Assembly: GCA_019751475.1 (NCBI GenBank)
Contig: JAIENH010000398.1
Location: 1 to 14,666 of the forward strand
From: Cyclobacteriaceae bacterium
Lineage (GTDB): Bacteria > Bacteroidota > Bacteroidia > Cytophagales > Cyclobacteriaceae
Length of the DNA: 14,666 bases
Direction: 5' to 3'
This document shows positions 7,860 through 14,505 of this stretch, piece after piece. The notes under the pieces are model-generated. The model was given only the letters and a program-made list of their open reading frames with translations. It ran no database searches and had not been told where the DNA came from. Within the stretch, counting starts at the first letter, position 1. Every line of letters begins with the position of its first letter. A program made the position numbers and the translations under genes.

Positions 7860-7861
7860 GT

Positions 7862-8398
7862 TTAGAAGGAAAAAGTATGACCTAAAAGTCGCGAAACAAT
7901 TTTTGATTGAAACTTGCCGATGGGCTCAAAGCGTTGATTGAGTAATGAAAAGCCTTGACTCGTTAATTCTTCAGGATCAACAATCCAATATTCCTTTACA
8001 CCAAATCGTTCATACAATTCCTTCTTAACCACAAGGTCATGATTTTTGTTCCCCGCGGAGAGAACTTCAATGACCAAATCAGGAACACCATGTACGGTAC
8101 CATTCTCATCAACGATATGCTGATTAGCCTTAGCTATAAATAAGATATCCGGCTGCACAGCATTATCTGTTTCATCAAGGAAAACATCCAACGGTGCAGT
8201 AAACAGATCTCCCAAATCATGGGCTTCAACGAAACTTCCGATACGCACCATGAGTCTGGTAATCACACGCTGGTGCTTTCCAATAGGGCTGGGTGACATA
8301 AACAATGTGTTGTTGATCAGTTCGGCCAACGTGCCAACCGGGAGCATTTTAAAAACCTCCATAAGTGTTTTTGGGGGAGCGATCAGCGTTTCCGGCAT
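7862..8398 (-). CDS. Uma2-family (DUF820) PD-(D/E)xK nuclease-fold protein
   Basis: A 178-residue protein of the Uma2/DUF820 family, which has the restriction endonuclease-like fold and is abundant in cyanobacteria and some Bacteroidota, often in many copies; its biological role is not established. Characteristic stretches are present: VQPDILFI (81-88), GVPDLVIEVLS (104-114), KKELYERFGVKEYWIVDPE (125-143). The likely metal-site residues are Asp84, Asp107 or Glu111, and a lysine at 125/126, so the active site looks intact. The start ATG at 8398 gives the usual leader before the ELINNTLFMSPSP segment. It is divergent from polA with only 41 bp between the start codons, so the two promoters must overlap, and it is upstream of the acyl-CoA synthetase gene on the same strand. 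No restriction-modification or mobile-element partner is visible. The family call is firm and nuclease activity is presumed. Confidence 0.88.
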   Translation of the reverse strand: MPETLIAPPKTLMEVFKMLPVGTLAELINNTLFMSPSPIGKHQRVITRLMVRIGSFVEAHDLGDLFTAPLDVFLDETDNAVQPDILFIAKANQHIVDENGTVHGVPDLVIEVLSAGNKNHDLVVKKELYERFGVKEYWIVDPEELTSQGFSLLNQRFEPIGKFQSKIVSRLLGHTFSF

Positions 8399-8439
8399 GA
8401 AGTAAAATTAAGCATTTTTGTACGTACCTTATTGCTTCT

Positions 8440-11160
8440 ATGTCGGCACCCAAAAAGCTATTTCTCTTAGACGCCTATGCCCTGATCTACCGGGCGCATT
8501 TTGCTTTTACCAAAAATCCAAGGATCAACTCCAAGGGTATGAATACGTCCGTGGCGTTCGGCTTCACTAACACGTTGCTCGAAGTGCTTCAAAAGCAAAA
8601 GCCTTCACATATCGCGGTGGCCTTTGATACTGCGGCTGCTACTTTTCGCGATGAAATTTTCGAAGCTTACAAAGCCACACGGCAAGAAACACCAGAGGAT
8701 ATCAAAACGGGTATCCCATTGGTTAAAAAAATTATTCGTGGCTTCAACATTCCGATTCTTGAGATGGATGGCTACGAAGCTGATGATGTTATTGGTACCC
8801 TTGCTACGAAGGCGGCTTCGGAGGGATTCGATGTGTACATGATGACCCCCGACAAAGACTTTGGTCAGATTGTAACAGAAACAATCAAGCTCTATAAGCC
8901 CGCCTACATGGGCAACTCCGTGGACATACTTGGACCGAAGGAAGTGTGTGAGAAATGGGATATTGAAAACGTCTCCCAGGTAATTGATATGCTGGGCCTG
9001 CAGGGTGATACATCTGATAATATTCCCGGCATCCCAGGTGTAGGCCCCAAGACTGCGGCTGAATTGCTCAAACAATATGGAACGGTAGAAGGTGTAGTGG
9101 CCCATGCCGATGAACTGAAAGGTAAACTAAAAGAGCGCGTGCAGCAGTTTGGCGATCAAGCCATACTCTCGAAAAAATTAGCTACGATCGTCATTGATGT
9201 GCCCGTCTCATTCGATGAAGAGGCTCTCCGTTACACGGGCCCGGACAAAGATATACTCACGCCTATTTTTGATGAGCTGGAGTTTAAAACATTAACAAGC
9301 CGGGTATTTGCTGGCACAACCACCGGAGCTAACACCATCACTGCACCTCCGCCTTCATCCAAGGGAGCGCAGCTATCCATGTTTGGAGCCGCGGAGAGTC
9401 AGTCAGATAATTCACCTGTTGTGCCTGCGGTACGAACGGGCGATGTACATTACGCAGTAATAGAGACGGAAGCAGAACGATTGGCTTTGCTTGAAAAGTT
9501 GCGGAGTAAAAAAGAATTTGCTGTCGAAGTTGTAACGGATGAGCAGGAGAACTTTGATTTCAAAGTTGTCGGAGTGGCCATTTCGCACAAAGCAGGAGCA
9601 GCAGCCTATATTCCCGTAAAGGGAAAAGAGCTGGATGTATTCCGGGATATTTTCTTAAATGAAAAAATTGGAAAAGTGGGGCACAACATTAAGTACACGG
9701 TGCTTGCGTTAAAAAAACTAGCCATCGACCTGAAAGGCCCATTGTTTGATACACTGCTAGCGCACTACCTGATGGAGCCGGAAGCCTCTCATGACCTGAG
9801 TGTAATTTGTAATCAGTTTCTTGGTTATCAACTCTCCACGGAAAAAGATGAACAAGGCCAGGCGATGGAGCAAGTGGACATTGCCCTGCAATTGAAACAA
9901 TCGTTGCAAAAAGAACTGGAGCAGCGGAGGCACTCTTTATTGATGCGTGATGTAGAGATGCCGCTCGTTCAGGTGTTGGCTGCGATGGAATACGAAGGAG
10001 TAAAAGTGGATGAAGAAACACTGAAGTGGATGTCAGAAGCACTGAAGAAAGACAGTGATGGTGTGCAGAAAGAAATCTTTCAGTTAGCAGGAACTGAATT
10101 TAATATTGGATCGCCCAAGCAATTAGGCGAAGTACTCTTTGATCGTCTCAAGTTGCTGGACAAAGCAAAGAAAACTAAAACCGGTCAGTATGCTACGGGC
10201 GAAGATGTGTTGCAAAAATTGGCGGATGAACATGAAATTGCGAAAAAGATATTGGAGTTTAGAGAATATGAGAAGCTGAGATCAACCTATGTGGATGCGC
10301 TGCCGCGGATGATCAGCCAGACAGATGGGCGAATACATTCTGATTTCCGGCAGGCCGTGGCTGCCACAGGTCGTTTGAGTTCTAATAATCCTAACCTTCA
10401 AAACATTCCCATTCGCACAGAAAAAGGGCGGCAAGTGCGAAGTGCCTTTGTTCCCCGCGATAAGAATTTCAAATTCATGTCAGCCGACTACTCGCAGATT
10501 GAGTTGCGCATTGCGGCCTCTTTTGCTAACGATGCCACCATGATTGAGGCCTTCCGCAACAGGCGAGACATTCATGCCACCACGGCTGCAAAAGTTTTTA
10601 AAGTGCCGCTTGACAAAGTAACGCCTGACATGAGGCGCAAGGCTAAAGAAGTGAACTTCGGAATACTCTACGGCAGCACCGCCTTCGGACTGTCGCAGAA
10701 CCTGGGCATCTCACGAACAGAAGGGGCTGAGATCATTGAGGCCTACTTCAAAGAATTTCCCGGCATCAAGCGATACATGGATGACTCCATCAATCATGCA
10801 CGTGAAAAAGAATATGTCGAGACTATTTTGGGCCGGAGACGCTACTTGCGCGATATCAACTCACGAAACATTACTACACGGGGTTTTGCCGAACGTAACG
10901 CCATCAACGCCCCGATACAGGGCAGCGCGGCAGACATTATCAAAATTGCCATGATCAACATTCATCGTTGGCTACAACGTGAGAAGCTCAAAACAAAAAT
11001 GATCTTACAGGTACACGATGAATTGGTTTTTGATCTTCACAAAGACGAGGAAGAGATCATTAAACCCCATATTATTGAATTGATGCGAACGGCTGTATTG
11101 CTGGATGTGCCCATGGAGGTAGAAGTGGGCGTTGGTAAAAACTGGCTGGAGGCGCATTAA
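8440..11160 (+). CDS. polA: DNA polymerase I with degenerate proofreading domain
   Basis: A 906-residue, full-length DNA polymerase I for primer removal, gap filling and repair synthesis. The 5'-nuclease domain (1 to about 290) is intact: Asp11, Asp63, Glu113/Asp115/Asp116 (GYEADD), Asp138/Asp140 (PDKD), Asp190/Asp193 (GDTSDNIPG). A flexible Pro/Ser/Ala-rich linker (about 291-335) contains QLSMF (311-315), which resembles a sliding-clamp-binding motif. The 3'-5' exonuclease-like domain (about 337-490) keeps its fold landmarks (AAYIPV, VGHNIKYT, FDTLLAHYL), but the E. coli residues D355, E357, D424 and D501 align with Glu363, Val365, Thr420 and about Gln478, so proofreading is probably absent. 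The polymerase domain is complete: motif A DYSQIELR (683-690), motif B Arg732/Lys736/Phe740/Tyr744, and motif C VHDE (858-861). The gene has its own spacer from the divergent Uma2 gene; the toxin-antitoxin promoter begins 6 bases after its stop. Confidence 0.97.
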   Translation: MSAPKKLFLLDAYALIYRAHFAFTKNPRINSKGMNTSVAFGFTNTLLEVLQKQKPSHIAVAFDTAAATFRDEIFEAYKATRQETPEDIKTGIPLVKKIIRGFNIPILEMDGYEADDVIGTLATKAASEGFDVYMMTPDKDFGQIVTETIKLYKPAYMGNSVDILGPKEVCEKWDIENVSQVIDMLGLQGDTSDNIPGIPGVGPKTAAELLKQYGTVEGVVAHADELKGKLKERVQQFGDQAILSKKLATIVIDVPVSFDEEALRYTGPDKDILTPIFDELEFKTLTSRVFAGTTTGANTITAPPPSSKGAQLSMFGAAESQSDNSPVVPAVRTGDVHYAVIETEAERLALLEKLRSKKEFAVEVVTDEQENFDFKVVGVAISHKAGAAAYIPVKGKELDVFRDIFLNEKIGKVGHNIKYTVLALKKLAIDLKGPLFDTLLAHYLMEPEASHDLSVICNQFLGYQLSTEKDEQGQAMEQVDIALQLKQSLQKELEQRRHSLLMRDVEMPLVQVLAAMEYEGVKVDEETLKWMSEALKKDSDGVQKEIFQLAGTEFNIGSPKQLGEVLFDRLKLLDKAKKTKTGQYATGEDVLQKLADEHEIAKKILEFREYEKLRSTYVDALPRMISQTDGRIHSDFRQAVAATGRLSSNNPNLQNIPIRTEKGRQVRSAFVPRDKNFKFMSADYSQIELRIAASFANDATMIEAFRNRRDIHATTAAKVFKVPLDKVTPDMRRKAKEVNFGILYGSTAFGLSQNLGISRTEGAEIIEAYFKEFPGIKRYMDDSINHAREKEYVETILGRRRYLRDINSRNITTRGFAERNAINAPIQGSAADIIKIAMINIHRWLQREKLKTKMILQVHDELVFDLHKDEEEIIKPHIIELMRTAVLLDVPMEVEVGVGKNWLEAH

Positions 11161-11166
11161 ATAGGC

Positions 11167-11199
11167 TTTGCATTCAAGTGTAAGTATGTATTATATTTG
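11167..11199 (+). promoter_or_regulatory. Bacteroidota-type promoter for the toxin-antitoxin operon
   Basis: TTTG (11167-11170) and TATATTTG (11192-11199) are separated by 21 bases, an exact fit to the Bacteroidota sigma-A promoter pattern TTTG, 17-23 bases, TAnnTTTG. The -7 box ends 12 bases before the antitoxin ATG at 11212, so the leader would be very short and without room for a normal ribosome-binding site. The -33 box begins 6 bases after the polA stop codon. Confidence 0.6.
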
Positions 11200-11209
11200 C
11201 GTTTTATAA
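11191..11209. promoter_or_regulatory. Possible antitoxin operator (TTATA, 9 bp, TATAA)
   Basis: The inverted repeat TTATA (11191-11195) and TATAA (11205-11209), with a 9-base spacer, overlaps the -7 box and the expected transcription start of the toxin-antitoxin operon. Ribbon-helix-helix antitoxins usually repress their own operon by binding such sites. The arms are short and A/T-rich, so chance is a real alternative. Confidence 0.25.
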
Positions 11210-11211
11210 AT

Positions 11212-11445
11212 ATGCCTACTTTCACAAGTACTCTACCTGATCAACTTTTCAAACAATTGACCGAAAAGGCCAAGGCACTTTCTGTACCTAAAAATAGACT
11301 GATCGAAACAGCTCTTCGGCTTTACCTGGAACATCTGGAAAAAGCGGAATACATCAAGTCATATAAGATGGCGTCTGCTGATAAGGACACATTACTAATA
11401 GCTGAGGAAGGTATGGAAGACTACTTCAGGCAATTAGAGAAATGA
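11212..11445 (+). CDS. Ribbon-helix-helix (MazE/CopG-like) antitoxin
   Basis: A 77-residue protein placed directly before a MazF-family toxin gene, with which it overlaps by 4 bases (ATGA at 11442-11445). The N-terminal half fits a ribbon-helix-helix DNA-binding domain: a short strand TFTSTLP (3-9), helix DQLFKQLTEKAKALS (10-24), turn VPKN (25-28) and helix RLIETALRLYLEHLEKA (29-45). The C-terminal acidic tail (DKDTLLIAEEGMEDYFRQLE, 57-76) is the kind of segment that wraps around and blocks the toxin. It would neutralise the toxin and probably repress its own promoter. I chose ATG at 11212; an in-frame TTG at 11197 lies inside the -7 promoter box and would probably not be transcribed. The pairing gives good confidence; the exact antitoxin subfamily is less sure. 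Confidence 0.82.
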   Translation: MPTFTSTLPDQLFKQLTEKAKALSVPKNRLIETALRLYLEHLEKAEYIKSYKMASADKDTLLIAEEGMEDYFRQLEK

Positions 11446-11774
11446 AACAGGGCGAAATATGGTATGCAGATCTTAATCCGACCAAAGGAAGTGAACAATC
11501 CGGGCTGCGTCCCGTGGCGATTATAAGCGGGAACTTGTTGAACACACACTTGCCTGTGGTAATCGTTGTGCCTCTCACAACCAAAATAAAAAAGTATAAG
11601 GGCAATCCTGTACTTGCTCCCAGCAAAGCAAGTGGATTAACAAATGAGTCTGAAATGTTGATTTTTCATATCCGTTCAGTATCAAAAGATCGGCTCGTAA
11701 GAAAAATCGGGTCTATTGAGCCTGAGGAACTTCATAAAGCCATAAAAACCCTCAACGATATTTTAAAGTATTGA
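11442..11774 (+). CDS. mazF: MazF/PemK-family endoribonuclease toxin
   Basis: A 110-residue toxin of the MazF/PemK family, which cuts mRNA at short specific sequences and slows growth when its antitoxin is lost. The N-terminus MKQGEIWYADLNPTKGSEQS (1-20) and GLRPVAIIS (21-29) are the family signature; Arg23 corresponds to the catalytic arginine, and Thr46/Thr47 in VVPLTTK (43-49) to the catalytic threonine. The conserved loop region before the first strands and the C-terminal helix (EPEELHKAIKTLNDIL, 93-108) are complete, so the toxin looks active. Its start overlaps the antitoxin stop (ATGA), which implies translational coupling. The stop is 3 bp from the stop of the convergent hmuV, with no canonical terminator between them. 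The cleavage sequence cannot be predicted from sequence alone. Confidence 0.93.
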   Translation: MKQGEIWYADLNPTKGSEQSGLRPVAIISGNLLNTHLPVVIVVPLTTKIKKYKGNPVLAPSKASGLTNESEMLIFHIRSVSKDRLVRKIGSIEPEELHKAIKTLNDILKY

Positions 11775-11777
11775 ATA

Positions 11778-12551
11778 CTAAAAGGAGACATGCAGCACAT
11801 TACTCATATGCAGCACAATTGGCTCAACCTGATACACATTTTTAATATTCTCTTTTGTAAGAACCTCTTCCGGGCTACCACAGTTCACTAACTTCCCCTG
11901 ATGCAACAGTGCAACCTGTGATGCAAACCGTGCAGCCAGATTGAGGTCATGCACTACTCCAACTAGCACGAGATTATTTCCGGAAAGCAGCTCCTGCATT
12001 TTTCTCATAAACTGAAACTGGTAAAACACATCCAGAAAAGTTAACGGCTCGTCAAGTAAGAGATAACGTGGCTCATCAGGATTGGCTGCCAGAATTTGCG
12101 ACACCACGCGCGCGAAGTGTACACGCTGCTTCTCGCCTCCGCTCAGACTCATATAGTTCCGGTCTGTCATTTCCGTCACATCAAAAAATTGCATGGCCTC
12201 CCTTACTGCATCATGATCTATTTTGGAAGGACGCATATCCATGTGCGGATAGCGGCCCATCATCACAACCTCTTTTACCGTGAGCGGAAATGCCAGCTCC
12301 ACATTCTGCGAAAGTACGGCACGAACTTTAGCCAATTGTGGTATGGATACATCTTGAATATCACGATTACCATAAAAGACCTTGCCGGAATGAGGACGAA
12401 GTTGTTTGGCGAGGACTTTTATCAGTGTGGATTTGCCCGCCCCGTTGGGCCCAATGATCAGGTTTATTTTACCTGGCTGAAAATCCACGGCCACGTCATC
12501 CAGTAGTTTTTTGCTTCCTGCGGAAACCGTGATGTGATCTGCGCGAATCAT
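11778..12551 (-). CDS. hmuV: Haem ABC transporter ATP-binding protein
   Basis: A 257-residue ABC ATPase that would power haem import through HmuU from the cytoplasmic face. Motifs are complete and in order: Walker A GPNGAGKST (34-42), Q-loop Gln82 in VLSQ (79-82), signature LSGGEKQRVHFARV (136-149), Walker B YLLLDEP (163-169), D-loop FLD (172-174) and H-loop His201 in VVHDLNLA. FPLTVKEVVMMGR (88-100) and the LSGGEKQRVHFARVVSQ form point to the HmuV group rather than generic siderophore ATPases. The residues after Walker B read LTFLD where TSALD-type sequences are usual; this is a mild variation. The start codon is separated by a single base from the hmuU stop codon, so the two are translated as a unit. 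It is the last gene of the leftward operon and ends 3 bp from the convergent mazF. Confidence 0.92.
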   Translation of the reverse strand: MIRADHITVSAGSKKLLDDVAVDFQPGKINLIIGPNGAGKSTLIKVLAKQLRPHSGKVFYGNRDIQDVSIPQLAKVRAVLSQNVELAFPLTVKEVVMMGRYPHMDMRPSKIDHDAVREAMQFFDVTEMTDRNYMSLSGGEKQRVHFARVVSQILAANPDEPRYLLLDEPLTFLDVFYQFQFMRKMQELLSGNNLVLVGVVHDLNLAARFASQVALLHQGKLVNCGSPEEVLTKENIKNVYQVEPIVLHMSNVLHVSF

Positions 12552-12552
12552 C

Positions 12553-13578
12553 TTAAAAGTAATATTGATTTCTTCTCAGCAAGAAAACAAAAACAGGCAC
12601 ACCCACCAGCGAAGTAACAATACCAATCGGCAACTCGGCAGGAGCCAAGGTGAGTCGTGCTACCAGATCAGCCCAGCTTAACAAGATGCCGCCCAGCAGC
12701 GCGCTTCCTACCAGCAGAAAGCGATTATCGGAGCCACGCGTGAGGCGCAACAGATGAGGCACCACCAATCCAACAAAACTGATGACACCGACAAAGGCAG
12801 TAGCTAGTGCTACCAATGCCACGTTGATACAAACAATAATAATTTTCAGGCGCCTGATATCAACGCCTAAAAAGAGAGCCTCTTCCTCGCCCATCATCAG
12901 TGCATTTAGCTGACGTGTGTAGCGCAGCGCCCACAGGAAACAAATGATGGTGGAAATACCCATGACACTGACCGATGCCCAGTTTGCACCAGAGAGTGCT
13001 CCCAAATTCCAAAATGTAATGGATCGCGCCTGTGGATCGCGTGCCAGGTATGAAAACAAACCAACACCACTGAGACACAACGCATTTACAGCAATACCCG
13101 TCAGCAATAAGGTTGTGACCGAGCTTTTACCGCTTGATTTATTCTGCGAAAGCAAGAAAACAAGAACGGTCGATATCATGCCTCCTGCAAAAGCTGCTGC
13201 CGGCAACGTCCATTCACTTACGTGGAATTTCAAAGCAGAACCAAGCACAAAATAAAACGCAGCTCCAAATGCAGCCCCGCTCGATGTGCCAATCAAACCC
13301 GGCTCTACAATTGGGTTGCGAAACAATGCTTGCATAAGTACCCCTGATATGGCGAGGCTTGCACCTACCACTACACAGGCCACTGCCCGTGGCAAACGTA
13401 TGTCAAAAAAAATGCGCTCCGTTAACGTAAGGGAAGGTGAAGAAGTCCCTTTTTGTAAAGCCGAAAAAATATCATCGTATGAAATGATGATCGCACCAAA
13501 CCGTACGGACAACAAAAAAGTGATGGCCAGTGCGCATGCCAGCAAGATGAACACCATGCGATCACTTAGCCGGTGCAT
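12553..13578 (-). CDS. hmuU: Haem ABC transporter permease (FecCD family)
   Basis: A 341-residue inner-membrane permease of the FecCD/BtuC type, acting as a dimer with HmuV to carry haem into the cytoplasm. Family landmarks are present: RLPRAVACVVVGASLAISG (61-79), MQALFRNPIVEPGLIG (82-97), FWNLGALSG (189-197), the coupling region GEEEALFLGVD (230-240), GVISFVGLVVPHLLRL (264-279) and ELPIGIVTSLVGVPVFVFLL (315-334). About nine to ten hydrophobic helices can be drawn, and the length is normal. The ATG at 13578 overlaps the end of hmuT by 17 bases; an alternative ATG at 13557 would start 4 bases after the hmuT stop but would drop the positively charged N-terminus. Either way translation is closely coupled to hmuT. 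A vitamin B12 or siderophore permease would look similar; the haem call rests on its neighbours HmuT and HmuV. Confidence 0.9.
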   Translation of the reverse strand: MHRLSDRMVFILLACALAITFLLSVRFGAIIISYDDIFSALQKGTSSPSLTLTERIFFDIRLPRAVACVVVGASLAISGVLMQALFRNPIVEPGLIGTSSGAAFGAAFYFVLGSALKFHVSEWTLPAAAFAGGMISTVLVFLLSQNKSSGKSSVTTLLLTGIAVNALCLSGVGLFSYLARDPQARSITFWNLGALSGANWASVSVMGISTIICFLWALRYTRQLNALMMGEEEALFLGVDIRRLKIIIVCINVALVALATAFVGVISFVGLVVPHLLRLTRGSDNRFLLVGSALLGGILLSWADLVARLTLAPAELPIGIVTSLVGVPVFVFLLRRNQYYF

Positions 13579-14434
13579 CGCGGTTGATTAGCTCCTGAAG
13601 CTTTAATACGTTTTCACCGGTGCGTGGTCCGATGTAGACCAGGTCGTGTTCTTCCACGCGATAGATCCTTCCGCTCCTTTCTGCTTTCGTTCCTGCCACT
13701 CCGGGCAAACTTTTGATCTGCTCCGTAGTGCCCAATCGATCGTAACCAAAATCTGTCAGCAAAATCACATCTGGGTCAGCTTGGGCAATCACTTCGGCAG
13801 AAAGTTGCATCATGCCACGGTCGCCTGTTAGGGGAATCTCACCACCTGCCCACTCAATCATTTTTCCGCCTGTAGTGTTTTTAGTCAACGTCAGGTAAAC
13901 ATTCATAGCACGGCCAAAATGAATGACCACCACCTTAGGCTTATTAGGAGAAGCCGCTGCACTTGACAATGCCCTTTGCATATCCTGCTCTAATTTTTGA
14001 TTGAGCGAGTCGGCCCGTTTTTCCTTGTGAAAGTATTGACCCATCTCGGTGATCAGTTTTTGCGTGCTCAAAAGATCTTCACCTTTCGTATCAAACACTT
14101 TCATCGGAATTTTAAGATCACTCAATTGCTTCATCACATTCTCAGGGCCCACGTTGTTGTCGTGAATGATCAGGGTAGGATTAGTGGAAAGAATGCCTTC
14201 GGCACTGAGTGCCCGGTGATAGCCCACCGTGGTTAGGTTTTTTATTTCTGGAGGATAAGTGCTTGAAAGGTCAACAGCCACGAGCTCTTTTTCCGCGCCA
14301 AGCGCAAAAATGATTTCATTGTATTGCTTCGAAAGACAAACAATACGCTGCTCTCCACCCTGGCCTTGCTCTTTGTTGGCAAACCTACCGCAGCCGGTCA
14401 AAATCACCAGCACTAAAAAGATATTCTTTTTCAT
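13562..14434 (-). CDS. hmuT: Haem-binding periplasmic lipoprotein
   Basis: A 290-residue solute-binding protein of the haem importer. A short signal sequence ends in the lipobox LTGC (12-15), so it should be membrane-anchored by Cys15 rather than freely diffusing. The two-lobe class III binding fold is visible: RIVCLSKQYNEIIFALGAE (30-48), STYPPEIKNLTTVGYHRALS (58-77), SAEGILSTNPTLII (77-90), a long linking helix (about 118-155), and the second lobe VVVIHFGRAMNVY through DPDVILLTDFGYDRL (220-234). VGYHRALSAEGIL and the C-terminal GPRTGENVLKL (269-279) are typical of HmuT rather than of B12-binding BtuF or siderophore-binding proteins. Candidate haem ligands include His72, Tyr72-region and other Tyr/His residues, which I cannot settle. 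It lies 71 bp downstream of the receptor stop, past a strong hairpin, and overlaps hmuU. Confidence 0.9.
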   Translation of the reverse strand: MKKNIFLVLVILTGCGRFANKEQGQGGEQRIVCLSKQYNEIIFALGAEKELVAVDLSSTYPPEIKNLTTVGYHRALSAEGILSTNPTLIIHDNNVGPENVMKQLSDLKIPMKVFDTKGEDLLSTQKLITEMGQYFHKEKRADSLNQKLEQDMQRALSSAAASPNKPKVVVIHFGRAMNVYLTLTKNTTGGKMIEWAGGEIPLTGDRGMMQLSAEVIAQADPDVILLTDFGYDRLGTTEQIKSLPGVAGTKAERSGRIYRVEEHDLVYIGPRTGENVLKLQELINRDAPAK

Positions 14435-14458
14435 TCTGTATTCTATTTTTGGCTTTGT

Positions 14459-14486
14459 GGCCCGATGGCAGCACTGCCACCGGGCC
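14459..14486 (-). other. Strong intercistronic hairpin between receptor gene and hmuT
   Basis: The arms GGCCCGATGGCA (14459-14470) and TGCCACCGGGCC (14475-14486) form a 12-bp stem with a 4-base loop. In the minus-strand transcript the one mismatch becomes a G-U pair, so the stem is fully paired there; on the plus strand it stays a mismatch. It lies 19 bases after the receptor stop and 24 bases before the hmuT start. No T-run follows on the minus strand, so it is more likely an mRNA-stabilising or partly attenuating structure than a full terminator. Confidence 0.6.
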
Positions 14487-14505
14487 CAAAACTCACTTGT
14501 TGCCG

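Noticed and set aside
8605..9105. A 166-codon open frame on the minus strand inside polA
   Set aside because: It lies wholly within the well-conserved 5'-nuclease domain coding region of polA, its translation has no recognisable domain, and such antisense frames are common opposite long genes.
11778..14434. Vitamin B12 (BtuCDF) or siderophore importer as an alternative for the ABC operon
   Set aside because: The binding protein's VGYHRALSAEGIL and GPRTGENVLKL stretches and the ATPase's LSGGEKQRVHFARVVSQ fit HmuT/HmuV better. The permease alone would not distinguish these, and no cobalamin riboswitch is visible in the window.
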